Shown piece after piece: positions 42,106 through 51,066 of a stretch of 64,000 nucleotides of DNA. The stretch is taken from contig NZ_CP047020.1 of the NCBI RefSeq assembly GCF_009796285.1, positions 1,674,001 to 1,738,000 of the forward strand, in the 5' to 3' direction. A program made the position numbers and the translations under genes. The notes below the pieces were generated by a model that saw nothing but the letters and a program-made list of their open reading frames with translations, did not search any database and was not told the origin of the DNA. The first letter of the stretch is position 1. Each line of letters begins with the position of its first letter. The DNA is from Streptomyces broussonetiae (GTDB lineage: Bacteria; Actinomycetota; Actinomycetes; Streptomycetales; Streptomycetaceae).

Positions 42106-42348
42106 TCTCGCAGCACGAGCCGCCGACTGGGCGGTCGTCGGCGTGCGAACTGACGGTCCGTTTCGGAACGGACGTGAACCGCACGGCTCTCGGCAACGGG
42201 CCGACCAGACCCGGCGGCGTGGTGGTCCTCGGCCCGCCCATCGACACTCGGCAGCTCACGGTCGACACGTTCGTCCTCGGCGCAAGCCTCACCTGATCAC
42301 CGGCGGCCGCGACCGGCTGGCCCCGGGACAACGACCCCGCGGCCGACC
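42106..42348. other. Intergenic stretch, no gene recognised
   Basis: Between the ferredoxin promoter and the amine oxidase stop. A plus-strand frame ending at 42296 (VRFGTDVNRTALGNGPTRPG) is open but has no recognised family or binding site; it may be decayed coding sequence. Confidence 0.35.
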
Positions 42349-43710
42349 TCACGCCAGGCTCTGCAGCACCTTCCGGGCAGCTCGTCGGCCCGACGCCGCG
42401 GCCACGGCCAATGAGGGATCGCCCAGGTAGTCGCCCGCGAACCAGATCGGACCGAGCGGAGCGCGCAGGGTCTGCTGCGACGCGTCGCGCTTGCCCGGCT
42501 CCCAGTAGGACACCACGCGCGGCTGCCGCTTCACGACCACGCGGTCGATCTGGCCGTCGAGCTCCGGGAACATCCCGATCAGGTCGCGGAGGAACGCGGC
42601 CTCGATCTCCTCGTCGGAGAGTTTGCCCAGCTGGTCGGCGCAGGACCCGCCGGACAGCAACACCAGGGCGCCGCCCGGCTTCCGTGGGCCCTGGGCTCTC
42701 AGCGGTGCCGCGTGGTTGAACACCATCTGGAACGACAGCTCCGGCGTCGAGATGCCGTAGTAGTCGTCCCACCGCTGCGAGCCCTGCTCCTTGGTGAAAA
42801 TCCCGGCCAGGATGTAGCGGCCGTACTTGATGTCGGTCAGCGCCGAATACTGGGCGTCCGGCAGGTCGGGCATGATCGCGAGGGCCCGGTCCGCGGGAGT
42901 GGCGACGACGGCGCGGTTCGCCGTCAGCCGTGCCGGACCGGCCGCGTCGACGTACTCGACGGTCACGCTGTCGTCGGTCCAGGTGATCCGCTGCACCTCG
43001 GTGCCGAGCCGCAGCCGGTCGCCGAGGTCCTCTGCGAGCGCGTCGGTGACGGCCTGGTTGCCTCCGACCGGAAGGGCGAAGTTCGGCACCTTCGCCGCCT
43101 TTTCGAGGGCAGTGCCAATGGAGATGGCGAGCTGCCGCGCCGCGGTCTCCGCGGGGTCGCAGCCGATCCACTGGCCGGACCAGGCGTGGAACAGGGCGAT
43201 CATCTCCGGGGACCGGACCCCCGCCATCAGCGCCTCGACGCCCGACCGGGAGTCCAAGCGAGCCCGGACCGCACGCGCGACCTCGGCGTTGTTCCCTGAG
43301 AGGCGGGCGCATGCGTACTTGATGCGCAGCCCGACCCGCGCCAGCTCCAGTTTGGCCGCGAGTGGCATGCGGGAGCGCAGCAGGAGCAGGGGCGCGCTGT
43401 CGGTGGTCACCATCCGGCCCTTGAGGTACAGCGCCGCCTTCCGGCCGGCGAGCGAACCGCGCTCGATCCGGTAGCGGTCCATGACGTCGAAGAGCGGACC
43501 CCCACCCTCGGTGAACTGGGTGCCGATGTTGAGCCAGTAGTCCCCGTGGCGGACCGACTCGACGCGGCCACCGGCTCTCGTCGCGGCTTCCAGGACCACG
43601 ACGTCAGTCGACTCGGCTGCCAGTGTCGAACTTGCCATGAGGCCGGCGGCACCGGCACCGACGACGACGACCTCGCACTGTTGTTCGCGGATGTTCCCGT
43701 TGCTCTGCAT
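42349..43710 (-). CDS. FAD-dependent amine oxidase (flavin monoamine oxidase family)
   Basis: 453 residues from ATG 43710. FAD fold VVVVGAGAAGLMASSTLAAE with VLEAATRAGGRVES, the substrate-domain segment ALPVGGNQAVTDALAEDLG, NRAVVATPADRALAI, and the C-terminal IWFAGDYLGDPSLAVAAASG. Members oxidise amines to imines/aldehydes with O2, and some act on other substrates. The predicted -10 (CACGAT) ends 6 bp before the ATG and no binding site is visible, so the mRNA is probably leaderless. It diverges from the acyl-CoA synthetase gene. Confidence 0.9.
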   Translation of the reverse strand: MQSNGNIREQQCEVVVVGAGAAGLMASSTLAAESTDVVVLEAATRAGGRVESVRHGDYWLNIGTQFTEGGGPLFDVMDRYRIERGSLAGRKAALYLKGRMVTTDSAPLLLLRSRMPLAAKLELARVGLRIKYACARLSGNNAEVARAVRARLDSRSGVEALMAGVRSPEMIALFHAWSGQWIGCDPAETAARQLAISIGTALEKAAKVPNFALPVGGNQAVTDALAEDLGDRLRLGTEVQRITWTDDSVTVEYVDAAGPARLTANRAVVATPADRALAIMPDLPDAQYSALTDIKYGRYILAGIFTKEQGSQRWDDYYGISTPELSFQMVFNHAAPLRAQGPRKPGGALVLLSGGSCADQLGKLSDEEIEAAFLRDLIGMFPELDGQIDRVVVKRQPRVVSYWEPGKRDASQQTLRAPLGPIWFAGDYLGDPSLAVAAASGRRAARKVLQSLA

Positions 43711-43716
43711 GGGGCG

Positions 43717-43777
43717 ATCGTGCGCGCCGGTCGGCGTCGACGGCTCGTGCACCGCGGCAAGGCGCCCGGTCGGGGGA
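43717..43777 (-). promoter_or_regulatory. Amine oxidase promoter: activator box plus -10 (leaderless)
   Basis: Minus strand tcccccgaccgggc at 43777-43764, 41 bp, -10 cacgat at 43722-43717, then 6 bp to ATG. Confidence 0.65.
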
Positions 43778-43798
43778 TCCCGCCGCCCCCTCCCTCTC

Positions 43799-43860
43799 TC
43801 CCCCAGCCGGGTGCCGCTCGGCAGGCAGCCCGGCCGCCCGGGGGCGTGGGGCGGTTTGCT
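43799..43860 (+). promoter_or_regulatory. Acyl-CoA synthetase promoter: activator box plus -10
   Basis: tcccccagccgggt at 43799-43812, 42 bp, -10-like tttgct at 43855-43860. It diverges from the amine oxidase box 22 bp away. Confidence 0.55.
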
Positions 43861-43966
43861 GCCCTCCGGCCATCGCGCCGCCTGCTGGTACGGGCCCGTC
43901 GCGCTCCGGCCGCCGCACTGCCGATCGAGACCGGGCCACCGGCCCACTGAGGAGGAGCTCTCCGCC

Positions 43967-45529
43967 ATGGGTGACGCCACCGTTTTCGCCGTGCTGAAGG
44001 AGCAGGCCGAGCAAGCACCGGACGCCCCCGTCCTCCTGATCGACGGCAAGGAGTGCTCGCGGGCCGAGCTGTTCGAGTCGGTCCGCGCCCTCGCGGCCGG
44101 CCTGCGGGCGCTCGGTCTCGACCGCGGTGACCGGGGCCTGATCGTCTCGGACAACAGGCTGGAGACCGTGGTCGCATGGCTGGGAGTCGACTCGGCCCGG
44201 ATGATCGACGTCCCGATCAACCCGGAGGCCCGCGGCGCGTTCCTCGAGTACCTCGTCAGCGACTGCGGCCCGCGGGTGATGATCGGGCTCCCGGAGTACC
44301 TGCGTGCGGTGGCCGAGGTCGTTCCCGAGCATCCCGAGTTCGCCGTACTGATCGACCCCGACGGCGGCGACCTGCCGTTCGGGGCGAGCACCCGGCACCT
44401 CACCTTCGACGAGGTCATCGAGTTGGGCCGCGACGGCACGGTGGAGCCGCCGCTCGAGAGCGACGTCGCAACGATGATCTACACCTCCGGCACAACCGGA
44501 CCTTCCAAGGGAGTGCTGCTGCCTCATGCTTACCAGGTCACCTGGGCCCGCCGCGGCTCGTCCGCCCTCGGCATGAAGCCGGGGCAGACCGTGTACACGC
44601 CCGAGCCGCTGTTCCACTCAGACGCCCGGTCGTACGTTCTCGGCGCCCTCCTCACCGGCGGCCGGGTGGCCCTCGGCAAACGATTCAGCGTGAGCCGGTT
44701 CTGGGACGAGGTGCGCGCCGCCGACGCATCGTGCTTCGGTTACCTCGGCACCATGCTGTCGATGCTGTACGCCGCCAGGCCCAGCGATGCCGATCGCGAC
44801 CACCCGGCGGTGATCGGCTCCGGCGGCGGTGTGCCCGCAGCGCTCCAGAGGGACTTCGAGGAGCGCTACGGCGTCAAGCTCATCGAGATGTACGGCATGA
44901 CCGAGGCGCTCTGCATCACGATGAACACGCCGGAGCGAACCCGGCCCGGCTCGGTGGGCGTGCCCACACCGGAGCTCGAGGTGCAGCTGGTCGACGCGGA
45001 GGACAAGCCGGTACCGGTCGGGGAGATCGGTGAGCTCATCGTGCGACCCCGGTCGCCGCACATCATGATGGCCGGCTACTGGAACAAGCCGGAGGCGACC
45101 GTCGCAGCCTGGCGCAACCTGTGGTTCCACACCGGCGACCGGATGCGGGCTGACGAGGACGGCTTCCTCTACTACGTCGGACGGCTCAAGGACTCGATCC
45201 GCCGGAGGGGCGAGAACGTGTCGGCGTGGGAGGTCGAGGGCGCGGCCAACAAGCACGACGACGTGCTTGTCGCTGCCGCCATCGGCGTGCCGTCGGAGCT
45301 CGGCGAGGAGGACGTCGCGATCCTCGTCGTCCCCCGGGAGGGGCGCACGATCGATCCGCCCGCGCTGCGCGACTTCCTGGCCGCCGACCTCCCCAAGCAC
45401 GCCGTTCCCCGCTTCATCGAGGTGGTCGACGACCTCCCGCGGACACCCACCGAGCGGGTCAACAAGGACAAGGTGCGCTCGCGCGGCATCACCGAAGCGG
45501 CGTGGGACGGCGAGGTTCCCCGGGTGTAG
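43967..45529 (+). CDS. AMP-forming acyl-CoA synthetase
   Basis: 520 residues from ATG 43967 (GAGGAGG upstream). Adenylation motifs are MIYTSGTTGPSKGVLLPH (P-loop), EMYGMTEALCITMN, WFHTGDRM, the hinge region RLKDSIRRRGENVSAWEVE, and the catalytic Lys in RVNKDKVRSRGI. It activates a carboxylic acid as acyl-AMP, then acyl-CoA, feeding the acyl-CoA dehydrogenases. The build resembles CaiC-like/ATP-dependent ligases for small or carnitine-type acids, but the specificity cannot be read. Confidence 0.94.
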   Translation: MGDATVFAVLKEQAEQAPDAPVLLIDGKECSRAELFESVRALAAGLRALGLDRGDRGLIVSDNRLETVVAWLGVDSARMIDVPINPEARGAFLEYLVSDCGPRVMIGLPEYLRAVAEVVPEHPEFAVLIDPDGGDLPFGASTRHLTFDEVIELGRDGTVEPPLESDVATMIYTSGTTGPSKGVLLPHAYQVTWARRGSSALGMKPGQTVYTPEPLFHSDARSYVLGALLTGGRVALGKRFSVSRFWDEVRAADASCFGYLGTMLSMLYAARPSDADRDHPAVIGSGGGVPAALQRDFEERYGVKLIEMYGMTEALCITMNTPERTRPGSVGVPTPELEVQLVDAEDKPVPVGEIGELIVRPRSPHIMMAGYWNKPEATVAAWRNLWFHTGDRMRADEDGFLYYVGRLKDSIRRRGENVSAWEVEGAANKHDDVLVAAAIGVPSELGEEDVAILVVPREGRTIDPPALRDFLAADLPKHAVPRFIEVVDDLPRTPTERVNKDKVRSRGITEAAWDGEVPRV

Positions 45530-45563
45530 ACGCCGGAGCCGGACACCCCCACGCGAGCCGTAC

Positions 45564-45624
45564 TCCCCCAACTGGGCCGATCCCGACACCGACCGCGAGG
45601 GGGCCGCGTCGCACGACCTACGTT
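45564..45624 (+). promoter_or_regulatory. P450-2 operon promoter: activator box plus -10
   Basis: tcccccaactgggc at 45564-45577, 41 bp, -10 tacgtt at 45619-45624. P450-2 starts at 45665. Confidence 0.65.
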
Positions 45625-45664
45625 TCGCCGCACCAGCTTTTCGCCAAGTCACACAGGAGGAGCG

Positions 45665-46912
45665 ATGAGTTCGATCAACAACCCCGGTTTCACGGTCGCG
45701 GACATGGCGTTGTGGGTCGACGGCCCGCCGCACGAGGTCTTCGCCGAGATGCGTGGCAAGTGCCCGGTGCACCACTCGGCCGGCATCGTCGGCATGCCCG
45801 AGGCGCCCGGGTTCTGGTCGATCACGAAGGCCGACGACATCGCGAAGATCAGCCGCGACTGGAAGACGTTCTCCTCCCACCGTGAGGGGGCCGTCGACCT
45901 GACCTGGGAGGGCATGCCCGAGGACCTCAAGGAACTGTCCAAGATGGACATGATCAACCTGGACCCGCCGCGGCACGACCGGCTCAAGCAGCTCTTCCTC
46001 GCCGGCTTCACCCAGGAGCGCATCGCGGCCGAGGAGGCCAAGGTCCGTGAGGCCGTCACGAACGTGCTCGACCGCCTCGACGACCAGGAGACCTGCGACC
46101 TAGTCAATGACGTCGCCAAGCCCATCGTCGCCCGCGTCATCCACGGATTCATGGGCATCCCTGCGGAGGACGATGCCCGTTGGATCCACAACATCAGCCG
46201 CTACATCGCCCTCGACGACCCGTACTTCAACCCCGGCGGCCTCGAGGAGTGGCTCACGGTCTTCATCCCCGACCTGATCGAGCAGTGCGTGGCGCTGATC
46301 GAGGACCGCAAGGCCAATCCCGGCGACGACCTCATCAGCATCCTCGTCAACGCGGAGGTCGAGGGTGACCGGCTCACCGACGACGAGATCGTCGCGGGCA
46401 TGCTGCTGCTCTTCGCCGCCGGCAACGACAGCACCATGGCGACGTACACGAGCGCCATGATCGCGCTGATGCAGAATCCCGACGAGCGTCAGAAGGTCCT
46501 CGACGACCCGTCGCTGGTGCCCAGCGCCGTCGAGGAGGCGCTCCGGATGTTCCCCGCGTTCACGTTGATGCGGCGCACGGCGACGAAGGACACCGAGGTC
46601 GGGGGGCAGACGATCAAGGAGGGCGACCAGGTCGTCCTGTTCTACCCGTCGGCGAACCGCGACGAGGACAAGTACGAGGACCCGGACCGCTTCGACGTCA
46701 CCCGCAACCCCGAGCACCAGGCGTTCGGAGCCGGCGGCCGCCACTTCTGCCTCGGCAACGCGCTGGCCCGCCTCGAGCTGCGGCTGATGGTCGGGGAAAC
46801 GCTCAAACGCTACCCGCAGATGGAGATCGCCGGCGACGCGCCGTTCACCGCGTCGTTCTTCGTCAACCAGCGCCAGACGCTTCCGGTCCGACTGGGCCCC
46901 CGCGCGAACTGA
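45665..46912 (+). CDS. Cytochrome P450 monooxygenase, paralogue 2
   Basis: 415 residues from ATG 45665 (AGGAGG upstream). Heme Cys362 in FGAGGRHFCLG. K-helix EEALRMFPAFTLMRR. I-helix AAGNDSTMATY with the same unusual Asp-Ser-Thr as paralogue 1. The long N-terminal match (ADMALWVDGPPHEVFAEMRG versus LADFDLWKDGPPHGIFSDLR) shows recent common ancestry. Cotranscribed with an imine-reductase-like gene 34 bp downstream, which hints that it acts on a nitrogen-containing substrate (inference). Confidence 0.95.
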   Translation: MSSINNPGFTVADMALWVDGPPHEVFAEMRGKCPVHHSAGIVGMPEAPGFWSITKADDIAKISRDWKTFSSHREGAVDLTWEGMPEDLKELSKMDMINLDPPRHDRLKQLFLAGFTQERIAAEEAKVREAVTNVLDRLDDQETCDLVNDVAKPIVARVIHGFMGIPAEDDARWIHNISRYIALDDPYFNPGGLEEWLTVFIPDLIEQCVALIEDRKANPGDDLISILVNAEVEGDRLTDDEIVAGMLLLFAAGNDSTMATYTSAMIALMQNPDERQKVLDDPSLVPSAVEEALRMFPAFTLMRRTATKDTEVGGQTIKEGDQVVLFYPSANRDEDKYEDPDRFDVTRNPEHQAFGAGGRHFCLGNALARLELRLMVGETLKRYPQMEIAGDAPFTASFFVNQRQTLPVRLGPRAN

Positions 46913-46946
46913 CCTGACCCACCACCGCACAGGAAGTGGAGAACCC

Positions 46947-47840
46947 GTGTCAGACACCACCGCAGGAACCAAGACGTACGACGTGGCCGTGGTCGGCTGC
47001 GGACTGCTGGGCTCGGCCCTCGCCCGCAACTTCGCGGCCCAGGGCCTGAAGACCGCCGCCTGGAACCGCACACCGGCCAAGGCCAAGGCGCTCGCGGGAG
47101 ACGGCGTGAGCGCACTCCACGACATCGACGAGGTCGTGCGCTCGTCGAGGCTCGTCGTGGCCGTCACGTCGACGTACGCGACCACCCGCGAGGCCATCGC
47201 GGGTGCCGCCGACTGGACCGGCACCGCCCTGGTCAACGTCGGCACCGGCACGCCCATCGAGGCGGAGGAGATGAAGGCGTGGGCCGAGGAACGCGGTGTT
47301 CCCTACCTCGACGGCGCGGTGCTCTGCTACCCACAGCAGATCGGCACCGAGGGGGGCATGGTCCTCTACTCGGGCTCCCCTGAGATCTGGGCGGAGCACG
47401 AGCGCACTCTGATGGCCCCGGGCCCCTACTCCACGCGCGTCTCCGACGACGTGAAGGCGGCGAGCGTCCTCGACGCCGCGATCATCGCCGGGTTCTACTC
47501 CGCCGCACTGAGCGCTTACGTCGAAGCCTCGACCTACGCGCTCGACCAGGGTGTCGACCCGGAGACCCTGAATGCCATCAGCGAGCTGGCGTTCCAGACC
47601 CTGGCCGCCACCACGAAGGAGGCCGTGGGCGCCATCGTGAGCGACCAGCACACGACCGACGTGGCCACGCTCGGTGTCTACGCCGCGGGGTGTCGCGCCG
47701 CCCTCGGCACCATGCAGTCGGCCGGTCACAAGGCCCGGCTGCTCACGGCCGCCGTGCAGAACCTCGCCGAGGCCGAGAAGGCCGGCCTCGGCGAACTCGG
47801 GTTCTTCGCCTCCACGAAGGTCGCCCGCGCCGACGCCTGA
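46947..47840 (+). CDS. Imine-reductase-like/6-phosphogluconate-dehydrogenase-fold NAD(P)-binding protein
   Basis: 297 residues from GTG 46947 (AGGAAGTGGA upstream). N-terminal Rossmann fold AVVGCGLLGSALARNFAAQG with WNRTPAKAKALA, the latter typical of NADP-dependent beta-hydroxyacid dehydrogenases and imine reductases. DGAVLCYPQQIGTEGGMVLY matches the second conserved block of that group, and the long helical C-terminal domain is all-alpha. It could reduce a cyclic imine formed by the amine oxidase, or oxidise a hydroxy acid. Imine reductase is favoured over GarR-type enzymes by the pattern and the amine context. Confidence 0.8.
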   Translation: MSDTTAGTKTYDVAVVGCGLLGSALARNFAAQGLKTAAWNRTPAKAKALAGDGVSALHDIDEVVRSSRLVVAVTSTYATTREAIAGAADWTGTALVNVGTGTPIEAEEMKAWAEERGVPYLDGAVLCYPQQIGTEGGMVLYSGSPEIWAEHERTLMAPGPYSTRVSDDVKAASVLDAAIIAGFYSAALSAYVEASTYALDQGVDPETLNAISELAFQTLAATTKEAVGAIVSDQHTTDVATLGVYAAGCRAALGTMQSAGHKARLLTAAVQNLAEAEKAGLGELGFFASTKVARADA

Positions 47841-47873
47841 CCCTGCGCGCCGTCGAAGCGCCGGACCCCGGAT

Positions 47874-47903
47874 CGCGGACCCGCCCGACTGGGCGGGTCC
47901 GCG
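47874..47903. terminator. Strong hairpin after imine-reductase-like gene
   Basis: 13-bp stem cgcggacccgccc / gggcgggtccgcg with loop gact, 33 bp after the stop. Confidence 0.8.
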
Positions 47904-48104
47904 CGCAGCCCTCCGCTGCGCGCGCGGTCCGGGGCTCTGTCTTCGGCGCATGGGCAAGACACCGATCCTCGGTGCCGGGGCGACCTGAGCGGGCTGACCG
48001 CCGGCCACCGCCACCGGTCGGCACCGGACACCGAGCGGGTGGCCATCAGCCGCGAGAGCGGACTGCCCGTCCGGCTGCGCGCTTCCCGCCGGCCGAGTCG
48101 GTCC

Positions 48105-48164
48105 TCTGTGTCCCGTGCCCAGATCGCGAGCTGGGTCACCAAGCAGTCGGGCGACAGTCACTGA
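48105..48164 (+). pseudogene. C-terminal scrap of a LuxR-type regulator
   Basis: SSVSRAQIASWVTKQSGDSH and a stop at 48164. It resembles the last residues of the STAND/LuxR protein (TRTQIASWVVQRQSERT at its end). No HTH remains upstream. Probably the tail of a deleted regulator gene. Confidence 0.45.
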
Positions 48165-48168
48165 CCAA

Positions 48169-48230
48169 TCCCCCAGGTGGGCACACTGCCGGGCCTCGGG
48201 ACACCCGCATCGGTCCGCTGCGAGCACGAT
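48169..48230 (+). promoter_or_regulatory. Saccharopine-dehydrogenase-like gene 1 promoter (leaderless)
   Basis: tcccccaggtgggc at 48169-48182 (identical to the mftA box), 42 bp, -10 cacgat at 48225-48230, 6 bp to ATG 48237. Confidence 0.65.
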
Positions 48231-48236
48231 GCGGCC

Positions 48237-49439
48237 ATGACTTCCTCAACTTCTGAACAGAGCGCGCCGAAGAGGGTGCTCGTGACCGGCGGAGCCGGCG
48301 AGATGGGCGCGTATGCCTGCGGCGTGCTCGCCAAGGCCGACGAGATCGCCAAGGTGGTCGTCGCCGATCGCGATGAGGAGAAAGCGACCAAGCTCGCCGC
48401 CGACCTCGGCCCGAAGGCCACCCCGCTGGCCCTCGACATCTCGGACTCAGAGGCGCTGGCGAGAGCGCTGGCCGACGTCGACATCGTGCTCAACTGCGCG
48501 GGCCCGTTCTACCGCTTCGGTCGCGAGGTCCTCAGCGCCGCCATCGCGGCCGGCACCGACTACCTCGACATCTGCGACGACTGGGAGCCCACCCTGGAGA
48601 TGCTCGAGCTGGACGACGCCGCGCGTGCGGCCGGCGTCACGGCCGTGATCGGCATGGGCGCCAGCCCGGGCACCAGCAACCTGCTCGCCGTCCTGGCGAT
48701 GGACGAGTGCGACGCCGTCGACCGGGTCTACACGTCGTGGCGTGCCTCCGCGGCCCATTTCCCCCGACCCACCGCCGACCAGGAGTTCCCTGAGGCGACC
48801 GCTGCCATCGAGCACTGGGTGCACAACTGCACCGAGCCGATCAAGATCTGGCGCGACGGTGGCCTTGTCGACGCGCACGCCCTCGAGGAGCTGACGCTCG
48901 CCTACCCCGGGTGGGGCGAGGACGCGGTCTGGGTGTGCGGCCACCCCGAGCCGCTCACCCTTCCGAGGATCCGGCCCGAGGTACGGGAGTCGCTCAACGT
49001 GATGAGCGCCCGCCGCGGACTCATGAACGGCATCAGCGGCATCGCCAAGCGCGTCCGCGCCGGAGAGCTGAACGTCCGCCAGGCTTCCGACGAGCTCCTG
49101 CGTCAGCCGAACCTCAGCGGCAAGGCCGCCGGCCGGTCGCCGAGCCTGCCCAGCAACATCTTCGCCATCGCGGAGGGCACCAAGGACGGAACCCGCGTCC
49201 GCGTCGGCGCGCAGGCTCTGGTGCAGCCGGAGGGCAACATGGGCGAGATGACCGGGATCCCGCTGGCCGTGGCGACGCTGATGGCGGCCCGCGGCCAGGT
49301 GAGCAAGCCGGGCGTCCACGGACCCGAGGGCGCCATCGACCCGAAGATCTTCTTCAACGACCTGGCGCAGTTCGCCGACGAGCCGCCCGCGCCCGGCGTC
49401 GCGGTGTACGAGGTCGTCACGGACGTCCTCGACAGCTGA
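48237..49439 (+). CDS. Saccharopine dehydrogenase-like oxidoreductase, paralogue 1
   Basis: 400 residues from ATG 48237. N-terminal NADP fold VLVTGGAGEMGAYACGVLAK with VVADRDEEKATKLAADLG, then CAGPFYRFGREVLSAAIAAG and DYLDICDDWEPTLEMLELDD. GMGASPGTSNLLAVLA is typical of this family. The family includes lysine/saccharopine, carboxynorspermidine and other imine-reducing or amine-oxidising enzymes. A paralogue follows at 51067. In this amine-rich cluster it may join or split a C-N bond; the substrate is unknown. No ribosome binding site is visible and a leaderless transcript is predicted. Confidence 0.85.
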   Translation: MTSSTSEQSAPKRVLVTGGAGEMGAYACGVLAKADEIAKVVVADRDEEKATKLAADLGPKATPLALDISDSEALARALADVDIVLNCAGPFYRFGREVLSAAIAAGTDYLDICDDWEPTLEMLELDDAARAAGVTAVIGMGASPGTSNLLAVLAMDECDAVDRVYTSWRASAAHFPRPTADQEFPEATAAIEHWVHNCTEPIKIWRDGGLVDAHALEELTLAYPGWGEDAVWVCGHPEPLTLPRIRPEVRESLNVMSARRGLMNGISGIAKRVRAGELNVRQASDELLRQPNLSGKAAGRSPSLPSNIFAIAEGTKDGTRVRVGAQALVQPEGNMGEMTGIPLAVATLMAARGQVSKPGVHGPEGAIDPKIFFNDLAQFADEPPAPGVAVYEVVTDVLDS

Positions 49440-49631
49440 CGACCCGCCGCGGAGTCGTCGCAACCACACCTGCCTCGCCCAGAAAGTGATCTCAAACATA
49501 GGTCACCTGGGTGGGATCAGGCAGCAGAACCACGCCGGTGGCCACGAGCTGCACCACCGTGACCAGCACTCGCGCGAACGTGCTCGCGCGCACGACAGAA
49601 CTCAGCGGCATGAATCGGAGCGGGTGGCCTC

Positions 49632-50939
49632 GTGGACCAAGCAGGCGGAACTTCCCTCACCTACCTCTCGGGCAGTGGGTGGGTCGACAGGCCGACAACG
49701 CTCGAGTCGGCCCTGACCGGCGACGTGGAGTGCGACGTCGCTGTGATCGGCGGTGGGCTCGGTGGGATGGCGGCCGCGCTACGGCTCGCGGAGCTCGGCC
49801 GGGACGTCGTACTCGTCGAGGCCGACCTCTGTGGCTGGGGAGCCAGCGCCCGCAACGCCGGCTACATCACACCGACCCTCGGCAACGACCCCCGTATCCT
49901 CAACCGCTTCTACGGCGACCGGGTGCGCGCGCTCTACAAGTTCGCCGGTCATGCGGTGGACTTCACCGAGGACCTCATCACCAGGCATGGGATCGACTGC
50001 GGCTACCAGCCGACCGGCAACATCGCGGCCGCGCCGACCGCCGCCGCGTTCCGGCGCATGGTGGCGCACGGCAGGCCGGGCCGCCGATCGGTGGTGGGCG
50101 ACGCCGCACAGCTCGGCATCCCGCCGACCTTCCCGGGCGGTATCCACATCAAGGTCGGCGGCATCCTGAACCCGGGGCAGCTGGCGCTCGGTGTCCGCGA
50201 GGTGGTTCGCACGTCGGCCGTGCGCGTGTTCGAACAGAGTCCGGTCACCGGCGTCGTCGACACCGGTGACTCCGTGCGGATCGAGCTGCCCGGAGGACGG
50301 ATCAGGGCCCGCCAGGCGATCCTGACCACCAACGCCTTCACCAACGAGTTGCCGATCGCGCCGCGCAACCTCAGCACTCCCGTCTGGGTGACGGCGGTCG
50401 AGACCGAGCCGGTCTCCGCCGAGATGCTGGACGCCGCCGGTTGGACGAGTCGCACCCCCATGACGACGAACCATTTCGTGATGCAGAGCTTCCGGCCGAC
50501 GAACCGCGGCACCATCGTCTTCACCACGCGCAGGCTGCAGACGGCCCGTCGGCCGCGGGCGGACCGAATGCCCGACCAGGCGGTGGTCGACGACCTGGTG
50601 CGTGGTTTCCGGGAGCGCTTCCCCACGTTGACCGACGTCGCCCCGGCTCGCGCTTGGGGCGGTTGGATCGGGCTCACACCGTCCAACATGGCGGTCGTAG
50701 GGCAGACAACACCCCGGGTTTACTACTCGATGGCCTGCAACGGGCACGGGCTGCCCCAAGCCCCGTACCTCGGCACCCTGCTCGCAGACCACCTCGTTGA
50801 GAAGGGCATGCACGACGACCTGGCCGCCGTCTGGCGAGAGTCACGACGGTTCGCTCCGGGCATCGTTAACCCGGTGACGCTGCGCCTGGGTTGGCTCGCC
50901 GACCGCCTGGGCGACCGAATCGGCCGCCTCCGCCGATGA
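49632..50939 (+). CDS. FAD-dependent oxidoreductase, DAO/glycine-oxidase type
   Basis: 435 residues from GTG 49632. FAD fold CDVAVIGGGLGGMAAALRLA with VLVEADLCGWGASARNAGYI, where the Arg/Gly-rich turn is typical of DAO-family (PuuB/GlpD-like) amine oxidases. The C-terminus has AWGGWIGLTPSNMAVVGQTT and YYSMACNGHGLPQAP. Family members oxidise secondary or primary amines and amino acids, often after gamma-glutamylation (PuuB). It lies between the two saccharopine-dehydrogenase-like genes and has no copy of the activator box, so it may be read through from 48237 (192-bp gap). Confidence 0.88.
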   Translation: MDQAGGTSLTYLSGSGWVDRPTTLESALTGDVECDVAVIGGGLGGMAAALRLAELGRDVVLVEADLCGWGASARNAGYITPTLGNDPRILNRFYGDRVRALYKFAGHAVDFTEDLITRHGIDCGYQPTGNIAAAPTAAAFRRMVAHGRPGRRSVVGDAAQLGIPPTFPGGIHIKVGGILNPGQLALGVREVVRTSAVRVFEQSPVTGVVDTGDSVRIELPGGRIRARQAILTTNAFTNELPIAPRNLSTPVWVTAVETEPVSAEMLDAAGWTSRTPMTTNHFVMQSFRPTNRGTIVFTTRRLQTARRPRADRMPDQAVVDDLVRGFRERFPTLTDVAPARAWGGWIGLTPSNMAVVGQTTPRVYYSMACNGHGLPQAPYLGTLLADHLVEKGMHDDLAAVWRESRRFAPGIVNPVTLRLGWLADRLGDRIGRLRR

Positions 50940-50946
50940 CGTCGGC

Positions 50947-51008
50947 TCCCCCGGCCGGGCACCGCTTGCAGTCGTTCGGCCCGCGTGCGTCGACGCATGC
51001 AGGAACGT
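50947..51008 (+). promoter_or_regulatory. Saccharopine-dehydrogenase-like gene 2 promoter
   Basis: tcccccggccgggc at 50947-50960, 42 bp, -10-like gaacgt at 51003-51008. ATG is at 51067. Confidence 0.5.
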
Positions 51009-51066
51009 GCCAGGCATCGAAGAGGCCGTGAACCACATGTTGATCCGAAGAGGAGCCTGACCACCC

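Noticed and set aside
47874-47903. gcccgactgggc as another activator box
   Set aside because: It is the centre of a 13-bp hairpin after a stop codon, with no gene at the right distance; terminator is the better call.
49500-49520. tcacctgggtggga before the DAO-type oxidase
   Set aside because: It does not match the box in either orientation; read-through from the upstream gene is simpler.
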